Assembly (NCBI RefSeq): GCF_001722485.1
Contig: NZ_LWGL01000013.1
Location: 1 to 40,397 of the forward strand
DNA length: 40,397 nt
Source: Cellulosimicrobium cellulans
Lineage (GTDB): Bacteria > Actinomycetota > Actinomycetes > Actinomycetales > Cellulomonadaceae
Direction of reading: 5' to 3'
A model generated the notes under the pieces. That model saw only the letters and a list, made by a program, of their open reading frames with translations. It was not told the origin of the DNA and ran no database searches. Within the stretch, counting starts at the first letter, position 1. Every line of letters begins with the position of its first letter. Both the position numbers and the translations under genes were made by a program. Shown in pieces: positions 1 to 8,731 of this stretch.

Positions 1-1533
1 GGCGCCCGGGCGGCGCTGCTCGTGCTGCGCCCCGAGGACGACGTCGCGGTCGCGACGCGCGACCTCGCGCCGGGCGACGTCGTCGCGGCCGAGGGCGGTG
101 GTCCCGTCACGGTCCGTGACGACGTCCCGCGCGGGCACAAGGTCGCGCTGCGCGCGGTGCCGGCCGGCGAGCCCGTGCGCAAGTACGGGCAGGTCATCGG
201 GATCGCCACGGCCGACGTCGCGCCCGGAGACCACGTCCACGGGCACAACCTCGGGTTCCAGGAGGGCGAGCGCGAGCACGAGCTCGCGACCGTGCACACG
301 GAGCTCGCCGTGCCCGACGGCCCGCGGCCGACGTTCCGCGGCTACCGGCGCGCGGACGGACGCGTGGGCACGCGTTCGTACGTCGCGATCCTCACGTCGG
401 TGAACTGCTCGGCGAGCACGGCGCGCATGATCGCCGACCAGTTCCGCGGGTTCGCGCTCGACGCGTACGACGACGTCGACGGCGTCGTCGCCCTCACCCA
501 CCAGTCCGGCTGCGGCCTCGTGCCGACGAGCGAGGGCGCCCAGGTGCTGCTGCGCACGCTGCGCGGCTACGCCGGCCACCCCAACGTCACGGGCGTGCTC
601 GTGCTCGGCCTCGGCTGCGAGATGATCGCCGTCGACACGGTCCTCGCCGGCGCCCGCCTGTCGCCCGACACCGTCGTGCGGACGCTGACGATCCAGGACA
701 CCGGGGGAGTCCGGGCGACCGTGCGGGCCGGCGTGCAGGCGGTCCGCGAGATGGTCGAGGAGATCGACGGCCGGTTCGAGCGCACCGAGTGCGACGTGTC
801 CGAGCTCGTGCTCGGCCTCAACTGCGGCGGCTCGGACGGGTACTCGGGCATCACCGCGAACCCGGCCCTCGGCCTCGCGTCCGACCGGCTCGTCGCCTAC
901 GGAGGGACGTCGGCGCTCGCGGAGACGCCCGAGGTCTTCGGCGCGGAGCACCTGCTCACGCGGCGCGCCGTCACGCCCGCGGTGGGCCAGCGCCTCCTCG
1001 ACCGCCTCGCGTGGTGGCAGGAGTACGCCGCCGCGGGCGGCGGGAGCCTGGACAACAACCCGTCGCCGGGCAACAAGGCGGGCGGTCTGACGACGATCCT
1101 CGAGAAGTCGCTGGGCGCCGTCGCGAAGGGCGGCCAGGCCGACCTCGCGGCCGTGCACGAGTACGCCGAGCCGATGACGACGAAGGGCTTCGTGTTCATG
1201 GACACCCCGGGCTACGACCCGGTGTCCGTGACGGGGCTCGTCGCGGGCGGCGCGACGGTCGTGTGCTTCACGACCGGCCGCGGGTCGGTGTTCGGCTGCA
1301 AGCCCACGCCGTCGATCAAGCTCGGGACGAACAGCGAGCTCGTCGCGCGCATGGGCGACGACATCGACGTCGACTGCGGGCGGATCGTGGACGGCACGGC
1401 CACGCTCGAGGAGGTCGGCGACGAGATCTTCGCGCGCATCCTCGACGTCGCGTCGGGGGAGCAGACGGCGAGCGAGGACCTCGACATCGGCGGCGAGGAG
1501 TTCGTGCCCTGGCAGCTCGGCACGGTCACGTGA
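1..1533 (+). CDS. uxaA: altronate dehydratase (UxaA/GarD family), 5' partial
   Basis: Predicted to dehydrate D-altronate to 2-keto-3-deoxygluconate in uronate (pectin) catabolism, in the cytoplasm. The frame is open to base 1. A GTG at 22 is possible, but alignment from memory with E. coli UxaA (DNVAVA near residue 10, here DDVAVA) suggests the true start is at or just before the window edge. An N-terminal SAF-like domain (first ~85 residues, with RGHKVALRAV and KYGQVIG) is followed by the UxaA/GarD body: GYRRADGRVGTRSYVAI, HQSGCG, LGLGCE, LNCGGSDGYSGITANPALG, DNNPSPGNKAGGLTTILEKS, GRGSVFGCKPTPSIK. About 500 residues matches full-length UxaA. The galactarate (GarD) and other sugar-acid dehydratases share these motifs, so substrate is not certain. 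Any operon partners lie upstream, outside the window. Confidence 0.85.
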   Translation, partial: GARAALLVLRPEDDVAVATRDLAPGDVVAAEGGGPVTVRDDVPRGHKVALRAVPAGEPVRKYGQVIGIATADVAPGDHVHGHNLGFQEGEREHELATVHTELAVPDGPRPTFRGYRRADGRVGTRSYVAILTSVNCSASTARMIADQFRGFALDAYDDVDGVVALTHQSGCGLVPTSEGAQVLLRTLRGYAGHPNVTGVLVLGLGCEMIAVDTVLAGARLSPDTVVRTLTIQDTGGVRATVRAGVQAVREMVEEIDGRFERTECDVSELVLGLNCGGSDGYSGITANPALGLASDRLVAYGGTSALAETPEVFGAEHLLTRRAVTPAVGQRLLDRLAWWQEYAAAGGGSLDNNPSPGNKAGGLTTILEKSLGAVAKGGQADLAAVHEYAEPMTTKGFVFMDTPGYDPVSVTGLVAGGATVVCFTTGRGSVFGCKPTPSIKLGTNSELVARMGDDIDVDCGRIVDGTATLEEVGDEIFARILDVASGEQTASEDLDIGGEEFVPWQLGTVT

Positions 1534-1615
1534 GCAGGGGCACCGGGAATCGGGGCAGGACCAGTGCCCACCTTGGAGGACCGCGCCGTCGCGTGCCGCG
1601 GCGACAGCACCGGCC

Positions 1616-2650
1616 TCAGGGAGACGTCGTCACGACCGGGGTCACGTGCGTGTCGGCATGACCCTGCAGGCTGGCCAGGACGGCGGCGGCGTCGAACACC
1701 TCGCCGGGCGCCGCAGCGCCGGCGCCGTGGTGGCGTCCGTCGAGGAGTCGGACGGCGCCCTCCACCACGATGGGCGCGCTGATGGCGTAGATGTCGCGCC
1801 CTGTCACGGCGGCTCGTCGGGTCTTCGCTCCGGCGCGCACGACGGCGTCGACGACGAACCGCTGGGGCGAGCGTCCGGATTCGTCGGCCGCGGTGGGCGC
1901 CGGCGTCGCGGCGTCTCGCAGCTCACTCAGCGAGGCGGTGTTGAGGTAGGAGCGCAGCTCGCCCACGTGGAGGTGGTGGTCGATCGTGACGACCTCCGAG
2001 AACGGCAGCTGCACCACCTGCTGCTCACCGAGCGGTGAGGGGTAGGGCCAGGTGCCGGACGGTGCGGGGTTTTCCAGCGGAACCAGCGCGCCGTCGCGGA
2101 TCACGAGGCGGGGCGCGGTGTTGCGCGCCCCGGTGGCTCGGGTACCGGCGGTGGGCCACCAGCGGTCCAGGCCGATCGCGATGTCGATCTCGTCGGCGTG
2201 GGGGTCTCCGTCGAGCATGGCGGTGACCAGGAGGTCGGCGAGCCCGCCGTAGAACGCCATGGCGGGTACGACGGCGACGCCCGCTGCCCGCGCCGGGCCG
2301 TCCAGCTCGCGGTAGAGCGCCTGCACGACCGGTTGCTCGGCGGTGACGTCGAGGTAGTGGGCACTTGCCTCGACCGCGGCCCGGGCCAGGGGGAGCGCGG
2401 TGTCGAGGAACGGACCTGCGCAGTTGATCACCGCGGCGGCGCCGGCGGCCGCGTCGCGGAGGAGGTCCGGGTCGTCGATGCCGACCACGCGTCGCTCCAG
2501 CACCGTGTGCCGGGACGGGACGGCGGCGAGGCGCTCGGCGCTGCGGCCAGCCAGCACGGGGACGAGGCCACGGCGCAGGAGCTCGTCCACGACGAAGCGT
2601 CCCGTGTGCCCTGTCGCCCCGTAGACGAGGACCCGGTCGGTGGTGCGCAC
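1616..2650 (-). CDS. saccharopine dehydrogenase-like NAD(P)-binding oxidoreductase
   Basis: About 344 residues. The N-terminus has a Rossmann fingerprint GATGHTG (residues 11-17) in RVLVYGATGHTGRFV, then VINCAGPF and YLDVTAEQP, as in the saccharopine dehydrogenase / trans-acting enoyl reductase superfamily. The reaction cannot be named from sequence; members act on diverse carbonyl or enoyl substrates. I chose the GTG at 2650, 6 codons before the first Rossmann strand. The frame stays open upstream to an ATG at 2803, but that leader is Arg-rich, has no ribosome-binding site, and its ATG falls in the loop of a perfect 15-bp hairpin. GTG 2665 is an alternative. The gene is separated from the glycosidase behind it by that hairpin, so it is probably transcribed on its own. 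Confidence 0.72.
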   Translation of the reverse strand: MRTTDRVLVYGATGHTGRFVVDELLRRGLVPVLAGRSAERLAAVPSRHTVLERRVVGIDDPDLLRDAAAGAAAVINCAGPFLDTALPLARAAVEASAHYLDVTAEQPVVQALYRELDGPARAAGVAVVPAMAFYGGLADLLVTAMLDGDPHADEIDIAIGLDRWWPTAGTRATGARNTAPRLVIRDGALVPLENPAPSGTWPYPSPLGEQQVVQLPFSEVVTIDHHLHVGELRSYLNTASLSELRDAATPAPTAADESGRSPQRFVVDAVVRAGAKTRRAAVTGRDIYAISAPIVVEGAVRLLDGRHHGAGAAAPGEVFDAAAVLASLQGHADTHVTPVVTTSP

Positions 2651-2787
2651 GGCTCGGACGTCCACCGCGGGTCCGGCCGCTTCATCGCCGGCCCGGCCTC
2701 GCCGGTCGTGTGAGATCACGTCTGCTCCTCGTCGGTCGGGCTCGAAGCACTCCTGCTCGCCCTCGGTGGCCGCCCGTCCGTCCACGC

Positions 2788-2824
2788 GCCGACGTCGCCG
2801 CATCAGAGGTGCGGCGACGTCGGC
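2788..2824. terminator. perfect 15-bp hairpin after the GH39-like gene
   Basis: GCCGACGTCGCCGCA (2788-2802), a 7-nt loop, and the exact reverse complement (2810-2824). It lies about 42 nt past the stop of the minus-strand glycosidase (2867). No T-run follows. Probably an intrinsic or hairpin-only terminator separating it from the oxidoreductase gene downstream. Confidence 0.6.
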
Positions 2825-2866
2825 ACCCGGATCGTCCCGACGGACTCCCGGGCGACATGGTAGGGA

Positions 2867-4372
2867 CTAGTCGCGGCCAGCGGGGGGTGCGACGAGTGCT
2901 GCGCTCGCATAGGGGGCGAGCGTCACGCGGGTCCCGACGTTCTCGCTGGTGACGGGGATCCCCGTCGGGGTGGTCGAGTCGACGCTGCGGAGCGTCGAGC
3001 GCGCCGGCCAGTCGCCGATCTCCACGTCGACCGGGTGGTCGCGCTTGTTGACCAGGACCAGGGTCCGGGTGCCGTCGGCGGCGACCACGCCCTGGGCGTG
3101 CACCCGGGCGTCGGGGAAGGCCGGGTGGCCCGTGACGGTGGGGACGATGCGGTCGCCGCGGCGCACGTGCTCGACCATGAGCCGCAGGGCGTGGTACCGG
3201 GCGTTGGGCTCCGCGGTCTCCCAGTCGACGAGCGTGGTCCCGGGGATCATGCCGGGGTAGTCCATGAACTCCGCGACGCCGAACAGGTCGACGTCGAGCT
3301 CGAGGCAGCGTGCCCACAGGTAGGTCTGCCAGCTCGCGCTGAGCGCCCAGTACTCGTGCGGGATGTCGGGCTCGGGGTTCATGATGTCGGACGGGTAGGT
3401 GCCCATCTCGTTGAGCATCAGACGGGTGCCGGGCGACAGGCGGCGGATGAGGGCCTGGACGTGGCGGACCTGCTCGAGGAAGCCCTCGGCCTGGGCGAAG
3501 AACGCCGTCTCCCAGACCTCCGGCGGCGGGTTCCCCTCGGGCCCGAAGGGGTTCACGATGTCGGGTGAGGCGTACATGTGCAGCGAGATCGCGTCCAGCG
3601 GGATCCCGGGCGCGTGGTTGGCCGGGTCGAGGAAGTGCCAGAAGTACTCCGGGTCGTGGTGCACGTGGCTGAGTGACAGCCCGACGAACCGCATCTGCGG
3701 GTCGAGGGTGCGCAGCCTCTCGACGACGGCGTCGTAGATCTTCGTGTAGGTCTGAGGGCTGAGGCGCCGGTTGAGGTCGGGCTCGCACAGCACCTCCCAC
3801 CAGGCGAAGCGGTACCGGTGCCCGGACTCGTGACGGACGCCGTTCTCGTCGGTGAACCCGCCGGCGATGTACCAGCTGGCGAGGCGGAAGAAGTAGTCGG
3901 CGACCTCGGCGCCGGTGGGGTCGCGGAGCTCGGTGCCGACCTCGTAGCCCCACTCGTTGGCGGTCGGGTCGTCGTCGACCTCGACCTGGTCACCGCCGAC
4001 GAACATCCAGTGCGGGATCGTCGCGAAGTTCGCGACGATCGGGCGCCCCTCGGCGGCGGCGACGAAGTCCTCGACGAACGGGTCGAGCCGCGAGAAGTCC
4101 CACGACGTCCCGGCGGGCGTCGGCGCGTGCAGCGCCGGGACCGCGACGTGCGGGTGGGAGAACCAGGGCAGGAAGCGGGCGTGGTCCACGCGGAGCGCGC
4201 GCAGGGCCTCGAAGGCGCCGTCGTGGGCGACCGCCCCGCGCGCGAGCGTCGGGGCCGTCCACAGGTGCGTGGTCAGCGTCGTGGCGACCGGGCGCCCCGG
4301 CGCGCTCCAGTCGGCGGAGACCGGGGTGGCCGGCGAGTGCTCCGGCGGGGCGAGCAAGGAGGGGGTGGTCAT
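2867..4372 (-). CDS. clan GH-A glycoside hydrolase, GH39-like, intracellular
   Basis: 501 residues with no signal peptide, so cytoplasmic. TIM-barrel clan-A signatures are visible: the acid/base region WWEVLCEPD (Glu197) and the nucleophile region LMLNEMGTYPSD (Glu322), with SLHMYASPD between, and a C-terminal beta-sandwich carrying TLVLVNKRDHPVDVEIGDWP, as in GH39 xylosidases and arabinosidases. Substrate is unknown; beta-xyloside, alpha-L-arabinoside or a related oligosaccharide is reasonable. ATG 4372 is preceded by GAGAGG at good spacing; in-frame codons upstream run into the operator and are rejected. It is divergent from a TetR gene with a long dyad between them, so it is probably repressed by that TetR. 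No transporter gene adjoins it. Confidence 0.72.
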   Translation of the reverse strand: MTTPSLLAPPEHSPATPVSADWSAPGRPVATTLTTHLWTAPTLARGAVAHDGAFEALRALRVDHARFLPWFSHPHVAVPALHAPTPAGTSWDFSRLDPFVEDFVAAAEGRPIVANFATIPHWMFVGGDQVEVDDDPTANEWGYEVGTELRDPTGAEVADYFFRLASWYIAGGFTDENGVRHESGHRYRFAWWEVLCEPDLNRRLSPQTYTKIYDAVVERLRTLDPQMRFVGLSLSHVHHDPEYFWHFLDPANHAPGIPLDAISLHMYASPDIVNPFGPEGNPPPEVWETAFFAQAEGFLEQVRHVQALIRRLSPGTRLMLNEMGTYPSDIMNPEPDIPHEYWALSASWQTYLWARCLELDVDLFGVAEFMDYPGMIPGTTLVDWETAEPNARYHALRLMVEHVRRGDRIVPTVTGHPAFPDARVHAQGVVAADGTRTLVLVNKRDHPVDVEIGDWPARSTLRSVDSTTPTGIPVTSENVGTRVTLAPYASAALVAPPAGRD

Positions 4373-4396
4373 GAGCAGCCTCTCTGTCGGACGCGC

Positions 4397-4438
4397 TTGT
4401 ACGCACGTGTTAGACATATGTATAACACGTCCGTACAC
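4397..4438. promoter_or_regulatory. 38-bp TetR operator dyad with two overlapping divergent promoters
   Basis: 4399-4436 is a near-perfect palindrome, 34 of 38 positions symmetric: arm GTACGCACGTGTTA, core ACATATGT, arm TAACACGTCCGTAC. Plus-strand promoter: TTGTAC (4397-4402), 18-nt spacer, TATAAC (4421-4426). Minus-strand promoter: GTGTAC (4438-4433), 18-nt spacer, TCTAAC (4414-4409). The -35 and -10 boxes of each promoter are thus symmetric within the dyad. This is seen in the sequence; TetR binding is inferred. Confidence 0.75.
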
Positions 4439-4458
4439 GGGGCGGTACCCTCGGAGGC

Positions 4459-5043
4459 GTGGGACAGAGAGAACTGCTGCTGCAGGGCGCGCGCACCTGC
4501 CTCGTCGAGCGCGGCTACGCGCACACCACGGCGCGCGACATCGTCGCGGCGGGCGGGGCCAATCTCGCGTCGATCGGCTACCACTTCGGTTCGAAGGAGG
4601 CGCTCCTCAACGCGGTCGCCATCGAGCTGGTGGAGGAGTGGGGCGACCGGCTCGCCGGCGCGGTGGACGCGGTCGGCGGCGCGACCCCGGCCGAGCGTCT
4701 GGAGCAGTTCGTGGGGGGCCTGCTCTCCGCCGACGAGGGCGAGCGCCGGCTGCTCGCCGCCACCGTCCAGGTCTACGCGCAGGCCGAGTTCGCCCCCGAG
4801 GTCCGCCGCCAGCTCCAGCAGACGTACGACCGAGGGCGGCTCGACGTCGCGGCGCTCATCCTCGACCGCCCGCGCAACCAGATCACGCCCGACGTCGCAC
4901 TGACGGTCGGGTCGCTCGCGCTCGCGATCGTCAACGGTGCCGTCATGCAGTGGCTCGTCGACCCCGAGACCGCGCCCGGCGTCGGGCGCGTCGCGACCGC
5001 GCTCGCCGCACTCGCGCCCGCCTCGGCGCCGGGCCGGCGCTGA
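4459..5043 (+). CDS. TetR/AcrR family transcriptional regulator
   Basis: 194 residues. The N-terminal TetR HTH is clear: GARTCLVERGYAHTTARDIV, then AAGGANLASIGYHFGSKEALLNAV (about residues 10-50), followed by an all-helical ligand-binding domain. GTG 4459 follows GGAGG (4453-4457) by only one nucleotide, which is unusually tight; no better start is visible, and the short leader from the TATAAC promoter fits this start. It should bind the 38-bp dyad just upstream, repressing itself and the divergent GH39-like gene. The effector is unknown, possibly a sugar or aglycone. It converges on the sugar-isomerase gene with a shared terminator. Confidence 0.85.
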   Translation: MGQRELLLQGARTCLVERGYAHTTARDIVAAGGANLASIGYHFGSKEALLNAVAIELVEEWGDRLAGAVDAVGGATPAERLEQFVGGLLSADEGERRLLAATVQVYAQAEFAPEVRRQLQQTYDRGRLDVAALILDRPRNQITPDVALTVGSLALAIVNGAVMQWLVDPETAPGVGRVATALAALAPASAPGRR

Positions 5044-5154
5044 GCTGCGCGGACGCGTCGCCTCAGCGGGCGGACGCCCACGCCCGGGAGGATGGCGGGC
5101 TCGCGCGGCACTCCGCGTCCCGGAGCTCGTCGGGACCGAGACCAGACACTCGTG

Positions 5155-5197
5155 GGGCGCCGCCCGGGGGAGGAGAGGCGACCCCCGGGCGGCGCCC
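5155..5197. terminator. bidirectional terminator, perfect 16-bp stem
   Basis: GGGCGCCGCCCGGGGG (5155-5170), 11-nt loop, exact reverse complement (5182-5197). It sits between the convergent TetR gene and the sugar-isomerase gene (stop at 5244). Only TTC follows on the plus strand. Confidence 0.75.
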
Positions 5198-5243
5198 TTC
5201 GTGCGCCGCGGCGGCGGTCCGTCGTCGCCGCCGCGGCCGTCGG

Positions 5244-6185
5244 TCAGCCGCCCGTCGGACCCCCCAGGTGCGGCAGGACCAGACGTGCGTAGCCGTCCGC
5301 GACGCGCGCGACGACGTCGACCGCGGGGGTGTCCCACACGGCCTGGTTAAAGATCTCGGTCTCGACGTCTCCCGTGTAGCCGGCCTCGGCGACCCACCGC
5401 GTGATCGTGGGGAAGTCGACGTAGCCGTCCCCGACGTACCCGCGGGACAGCAGTGCGTCGTCGGCGAGCGGCAGGATCCAGTCGCACACCTGGTAGCCGG
5501 CGATGCGGCCCTCGGCGCCGGCGCGCGCGACGCTCTCGCGCAGCGCCGGGTCCCACCACACGTGGTACGTGTCGACGACGACGCCCACCGTGCCCGGGTC
5601 GAACGGCGCCGCGAGGTCGAGCGCCTGGCCGAGCGTCGAGAGCACGGCCCGGTCGGCGGCGAAGATCGGGTGCAGCGCCTCGAGGACGATCCGCACGCCG
5701 TGCTCGGCCGCGAACGGCACGAGGTCGGCGATCCGGTCCGCGACCCGGGCGCGCGCGGCGACGAGGTCCCGGTCGCCGGGACCCGCGTCGGGGCGCGGCG
5801 CCTGACCGGGCGTGCCGTTCGCGGGCAGGCCGCCGACGACGAAGACGAGCTCCCTCGTGCCGACGGTGGCCGCCTCCTCGATCGCGCGCCGGTTGTCGTC
5901 GAGCGCCGCGGCGACCCCCGCGGCGTCAGGTGCCGTGAGGAACCCGCCGCGGCACAGCGAGGAGACGCGCAGCCCGGCGTCGGACACGACGCGAGCGGCG
6001 CGCTCGGCCCCGATCTCCTGGACGCGGTCGCGCCAGAGCCCCACCGCGCCGTAGCCGGCCTCGGCGGCGAGCGCGACGGCCTCCTCGAGCGTCGCGCGCT
6101 TGACCGTCGCGGTGTTGAGCGAGCAGCGCGACAGGTCCGGCGCGTCCTGGTCGGACGCCCGGGGTGCGTGCGCGGGGGCGCTCAT
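5244..6185 (-). CDS. sugar phosphate isomerase/epimerase (AP endonuclease 2-like TIM barrel)
   Basis: 313 residues, xylose-isomerase-like TIM barrel. Motifs: SLNTATVKRATLEEAVALAA at the start, LEALHPIFAADRAV, GVVVDTYHVWWDP, YQVCDWILPLADD, GYVGDGYVDFPTI and GDVETEIFN. The Glu, Asp and Glu residues in LEALHP, VVDTYH and VETEIF are likely metal ligands. Family members isomerise, epimerise, dehydrate or lyse sugars and inositols, so the reaction cannot be fixed. ATG 6185 overlaps the stop of the DUF993 gene (ATGA), implying translational coupling. It is the last gene of the Gfo/Idh - DUF993 - isomerase operon. The same frame runs open past the start into the upstream gene, but that part is antisense-like and unrelated. 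Confidence 0.85.
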   Translation of the reverse strand: MSAPAHAPRASDQDAPDLSRCSLNTATVKRATLEEAVALAAEAGYGAVGLWRDRVQEIGAERAARVVSDAGLRVSSLCRGGFLTAPDAAGVAAALDDNRRAIEEAATVGTRELVFVVGGLPANGTPGQAPRPDAGPGDRDLVAARARVADRIADLVPFAAEHGVRIVLEALHPIFAADRAVLSTLGQALDLAAPFDPGTVGVVVDTYHVWWDPALRESVARAGAEGRIAGYQVCDWILPLADDALLSRGYVGDGYVDFPTITRWVAEAGYTGDVETEIFNQAVWDTPAVDVVARVADGYARLVLPHLGGPTGG

Positions 6186-7501
6186 CGCGTCACCCCGTTC
6201 GCCTCGAGGAACGTCCGCGTGCGCCGCGCCGCGAGGTCGGGGTCGAGGAGCAGGCCCGCGCGGTCCGCCAGCCGAACCAGGGCGACGAGGTGCGCGACCG
6301 ACCGGCCGGAGTGCAGCCCGCCGACCATCTGGAAGCCCGGCTGCGCACCGTTGAGCCAGGACAGGAACGCGATCCCGGTCTTGTAGTAGTACGTCGGCGC
6401 GGCGAACACGTGCCGCCCGAGCAGCTCGGTCGACGCGAGGATCGCGTGCGCCCGGTCCGGCTGCCCGGCGTCGAGCGCCTGCAGCGCGGTGGACGCCGCC
6501 GGGTAGATCGCCGCGAAGATGCCGAGCAGGGCGTCCGAGTGTGCCGTGCCGTCGCCGACGACGAGCTCGGGGTAGTTGAAGTCGTCGCCCGTGTACAGGC
6601 GCACGGGTCCGGGGGCGTCCGGGCCCGTGCCAGTCCGATCGGCGCCGCCGAGCGCGGCGAGGCGGGCGCGCAGGTCCTTCTCGTGGTCGGCGTCGAGCAG
6701 CGACACCTTGACCCCGTCCACCCGGCCCTGGTGGGCGCGGACCAGGTCGACGAACACGTCGGTCGCGGCGGCGACGTCCCCGGAGCCCCAGTAGCCCGCG
6801 AGCGCCGGGTCGAACATCGTGCCGAGCCAGTGCAGGATCACGGGCTGGTCGGCCTCGGCGAGCACGGCGTCGTAGACGCGCGCGTAGTCCTCGGGTGAGC
6901 GGGCGACGCGGGCGAGCGCACGCGACGCCATGACGATGACCTGAGCCCCGGCGTCCTGGACGACGCGCACCTGCTCGCGGTAGGCCTCGACGACGGCGTC
7001 GAGCGCGGCGGGGTCGCCGGGCTCCCAGCCGGCCACGACGGCCGGGTCGAGCTGGTCGGTGCCGGCCCCGCACGCGATCCGCGCGCCGATGGAGCGCGCC
7101 TCGGCGGCGGAGCGGCGCACGAGCTCCTGCGTCGCCGCCCAGTCGAGGCCCATGCCGCGCTGCGCGGTGTCCATGGCGTCGGCGACGCCGAGCCCGTGCT
7201 CCCAGATGCGGTGGCGGTAGGCGAGGGTCGCGTCCCAGTCGACGACGGCCGGGGCGCCCGGGACGTTGTCGGCACCGACGTGCGGCACGACGTGCGCGGC
7301 GGCGAAGGCGACGCGCGAGGTGATCGGCGCCGTCGGCCGCGTCCACGGTCCCGGCACGAGGAGCTCGCGCACCTCGGTGCCCGCGACGCGGCCGTCGTCG
7401 CCGAAGCGCGGGAGGTGCACGACGGCGCCGGAACCGTCGCGGTCGCGCAGCTCGCGCGCGCCGGGGAGCGTGCGGGACGTCGACGTGGTCGGCGCGCTCA
7501 C
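6182..7501 (-). CDS. DUF993 family protein (dihydrodipicolinate synthase-like)
   Basis: 439 residues, typical of DUF993, a family usually labelled DapA/aldolase-like. Recognisable blocks: ELLVPGPWTRPTAPITSRVA, VVDWDATLAYRHRIWEHGLG, DAMDTAQRGMGLDWAATQEL, VILHWLGTMFDPALAGYWGS, VDGVKVSLLDADHEKDLR, LYTGDDFNYPELVVGDG, HVFAAPTYYYKTGIAFLSWL. The Lys in VDGVKVSLLD is a candidate Schiff-base lysine by analogy with class I aldolases (inference). GTG 7501 overlaps the Gfo/Idh stop (GTGA) and its own stop overlaps the next start (ATGA), so all three genes are translationally coupled. No reaction is established to my knowledge; cleavage of a keto-sugar intermediate made by its partners is plausible. Confidence 0.85.
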   Translation of the reverse strand: MSAPTTSTSRTLPGARELRDRDGSGAVVHLPRFGDDGRVAGTEVRELLVPGPWTRPTAPITSRVAFAAAHVVPHVGADNVPGAPAVVDWDATLAYRHRIWEHGLGVADAMDTAQRGMGLDWAATQELVRRSAAEARSIGARIACGAGTDQLDPAVVAGWEPGDPAALDAVVEAYREQVRVVQDAGAQVIVMASRALARVARSPEDYARVYDAVLAEADQPVILHWLGTMFDPALAGYWGSGDVAAATDVFVDLVRAHQGRVDGVKVSLLDADHEKDLRARLAALGGADRTGTGPDAPGPVRLYTGDDFNYPELVVGDGTAHSDALLGIFAAIYPAASTALQALDAGQPDRAHAILASTELLGRHVFAAPTYYYKTGIAFLSWLNGAQPGFQMVGGLHSGRSVAHLVALVRLADRAGLLLDPDLAARRTRTFLEANGVTR

Positions 7502-8664
7502 AGCGTGATCTCCGGGACGTCGAGGCGGCGGCCCTCGGCGGACGAGCGCAGCCCGAGCTCGGCGAGCTGGACGCCGCGCGCCGCGGACAGCAGGTCGTAG
7601 CGGTGCGGGCGGCCGGCGGCGACGTCGAGGAGGAACTCCTCCCACTGCGCCTTGAAGCCGTTGTCGAGGTCGGCGTTCGCCGGGACCTCGAGCCACTGGT
7701 CGCGGAACGGCTCGGTGACGGGCAGGTCGGGGTTCCACACCGGCTTGGGGGTGTGCGCGCGCTGCTGCGCGACGCACTTGCGCAGGCCCGCCACGGCCGA
7801 GCCGTGCGTGCCGTCGACCTGGAACTCGACGAGCTCGTCGCGGTAGACGCGCACGGCCCACGAGGAGTTGATCTGCGCGACCACCGGGTCGCCCGCGGGG
7901 GTCTCGACCTCGAAGATCCCGTACGCGGCGTCGTCCGCGGTCGCGGCGTACTCGCGGCCCTGCTCGTCCCAGCGCGTGGGGATGTGGGTCGTCGTCTGCG
8001 CGGTGACGGTGCGCACGGACCCGAGGATGCCCTCGAGGACGTAGTTCCAGTGGCAGAACATGTCCGTCGTCATGCCACCGCCGTCCTCCTTGCGGTAGTT
8101 CCACGACGGGCGCTGGGCGGCCTGGTGGTCGCCCTCGAACACCCAGTAGCCGAACTCGCCGCGCAGCGACAGGATGCGGCCGAAGAAGCCCTCGTCGACG
8201 AGGCGGCGCAGCTTGACGAGGCCGGGCAGGTACAGCTTGTCGTGCACGACGCCGGCGGTCACGCCGGTCTCCTCGCGCAGGCGCGCGAGCTCGACGGCCT
8301 CGGCGAGGGTCTCGGCGGTCGGCTTCTCGGTGTAGACGTGCTTGCCCGCCTGCATCGCCTTGGTCAGCGTCTTGGCGCGCAGCGCGGTCATCGAGGCGTC
8401 GAAGACGACGTCGACGCCCGGGTCGGTGATCGCGCCGTCGAGGTCGGTGGTCCAGTGCTCGACGTCGTGCTGCGCGGCGAGCTCGCGGATCTTCGACTCG
8501 TTGCGGCCCACGAGGACCGGCTCGACCTGCAGGCGCGTGCCGTCGGGCAGCTCGACGCCGCCCTGCGCGCGGATCGGCAGGATCGAGCGGAGGAGGTGCT
8601 GGCGGTATCCCATGCGGCCGGTCACGCCGTTCATGGCGATCCGCAGGGTGCGGGAGGTGGTCAT
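7498..8664 (-). CDS. Gfo/Idh/MocA family oxidoreductase
   Basis: 388 residues. Rossmann domain at the N-terminus (IAMNGVTGRMGYRQHLLRSI, then VVFDASMT) and the family EKP signature (HVYTEKPTAETLAEAVEL, Glu113-Lys114-Pro115), followed by the C-terminal alpha/beta substrate domain (SWNYRKEDGGGMTTDMFCHW). These enzymes oxidise a sugar or inositol hydroxyl with NAD(P). ATG 8664 has GGAG about 10 nt upstream; longer in-frame starts would cross the promoter and operator and are rejected. First gene of the three-gene operon, behind a promoter with a LacI-type operator on its start site. Substrate unknown. Confidence 0.88.
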   Translation of the reverse strand: MTTSRTLRIAMNGVTGRMGYRQHLLRSILPIRAQGGVELPDGTRLQVEPVLVGRNESKIRELAAQHDVEHWTTDLDGAITDPGVDVVFDASMTALRAKTLTKAMQAGKHVYTEKPTAETLAEAVELARLREETGVTAGVVHDKLYLPGLVKLRRLVDEGFFGRILSLRGEFGYWVFEGDHQAAQRPSWNYRKEDGGGMTTDMFCHWNYVLEGILGSVRTVTAQTTTHIPTRWDEQGREYAATADDAAYGIFEVETPAGDPVVAQINSSWAVRVYRDELVEFQVDGTHGSAVAGLRKCVAQQRAHTPKPVWNPDLPVTEPFRDQWLEVPANADLDNGFKAQWEEFLLDVAAGRPHRYDLLSAARGVQLAELGLRSSAEGRRLDVPEITL

Positions 8665-8731
8665 TCGGCTTCGGCTCCGTTGCGTCGGCCCGGCACGGCC
8701 GGGAAGGCGTGTGTCGGCGCGATCCCCGCGC

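Noticed and set aside
2651-2803. ATG 2803 as the start of the saccharopine-dehydrogenase-like gene
   Set aside because: No ribosome-binding site, Arg-rich leader outside the family, and the ATG lies in the loop of a perfect terminator-like hairpin.
6186-7346. N-terminal extension of the sugar-isomerase frame to 7346
   Set aside because: The extension is a phase shadow of the DUF993 gene; the ATG at 6185 with ATGA overlap is the natural start.
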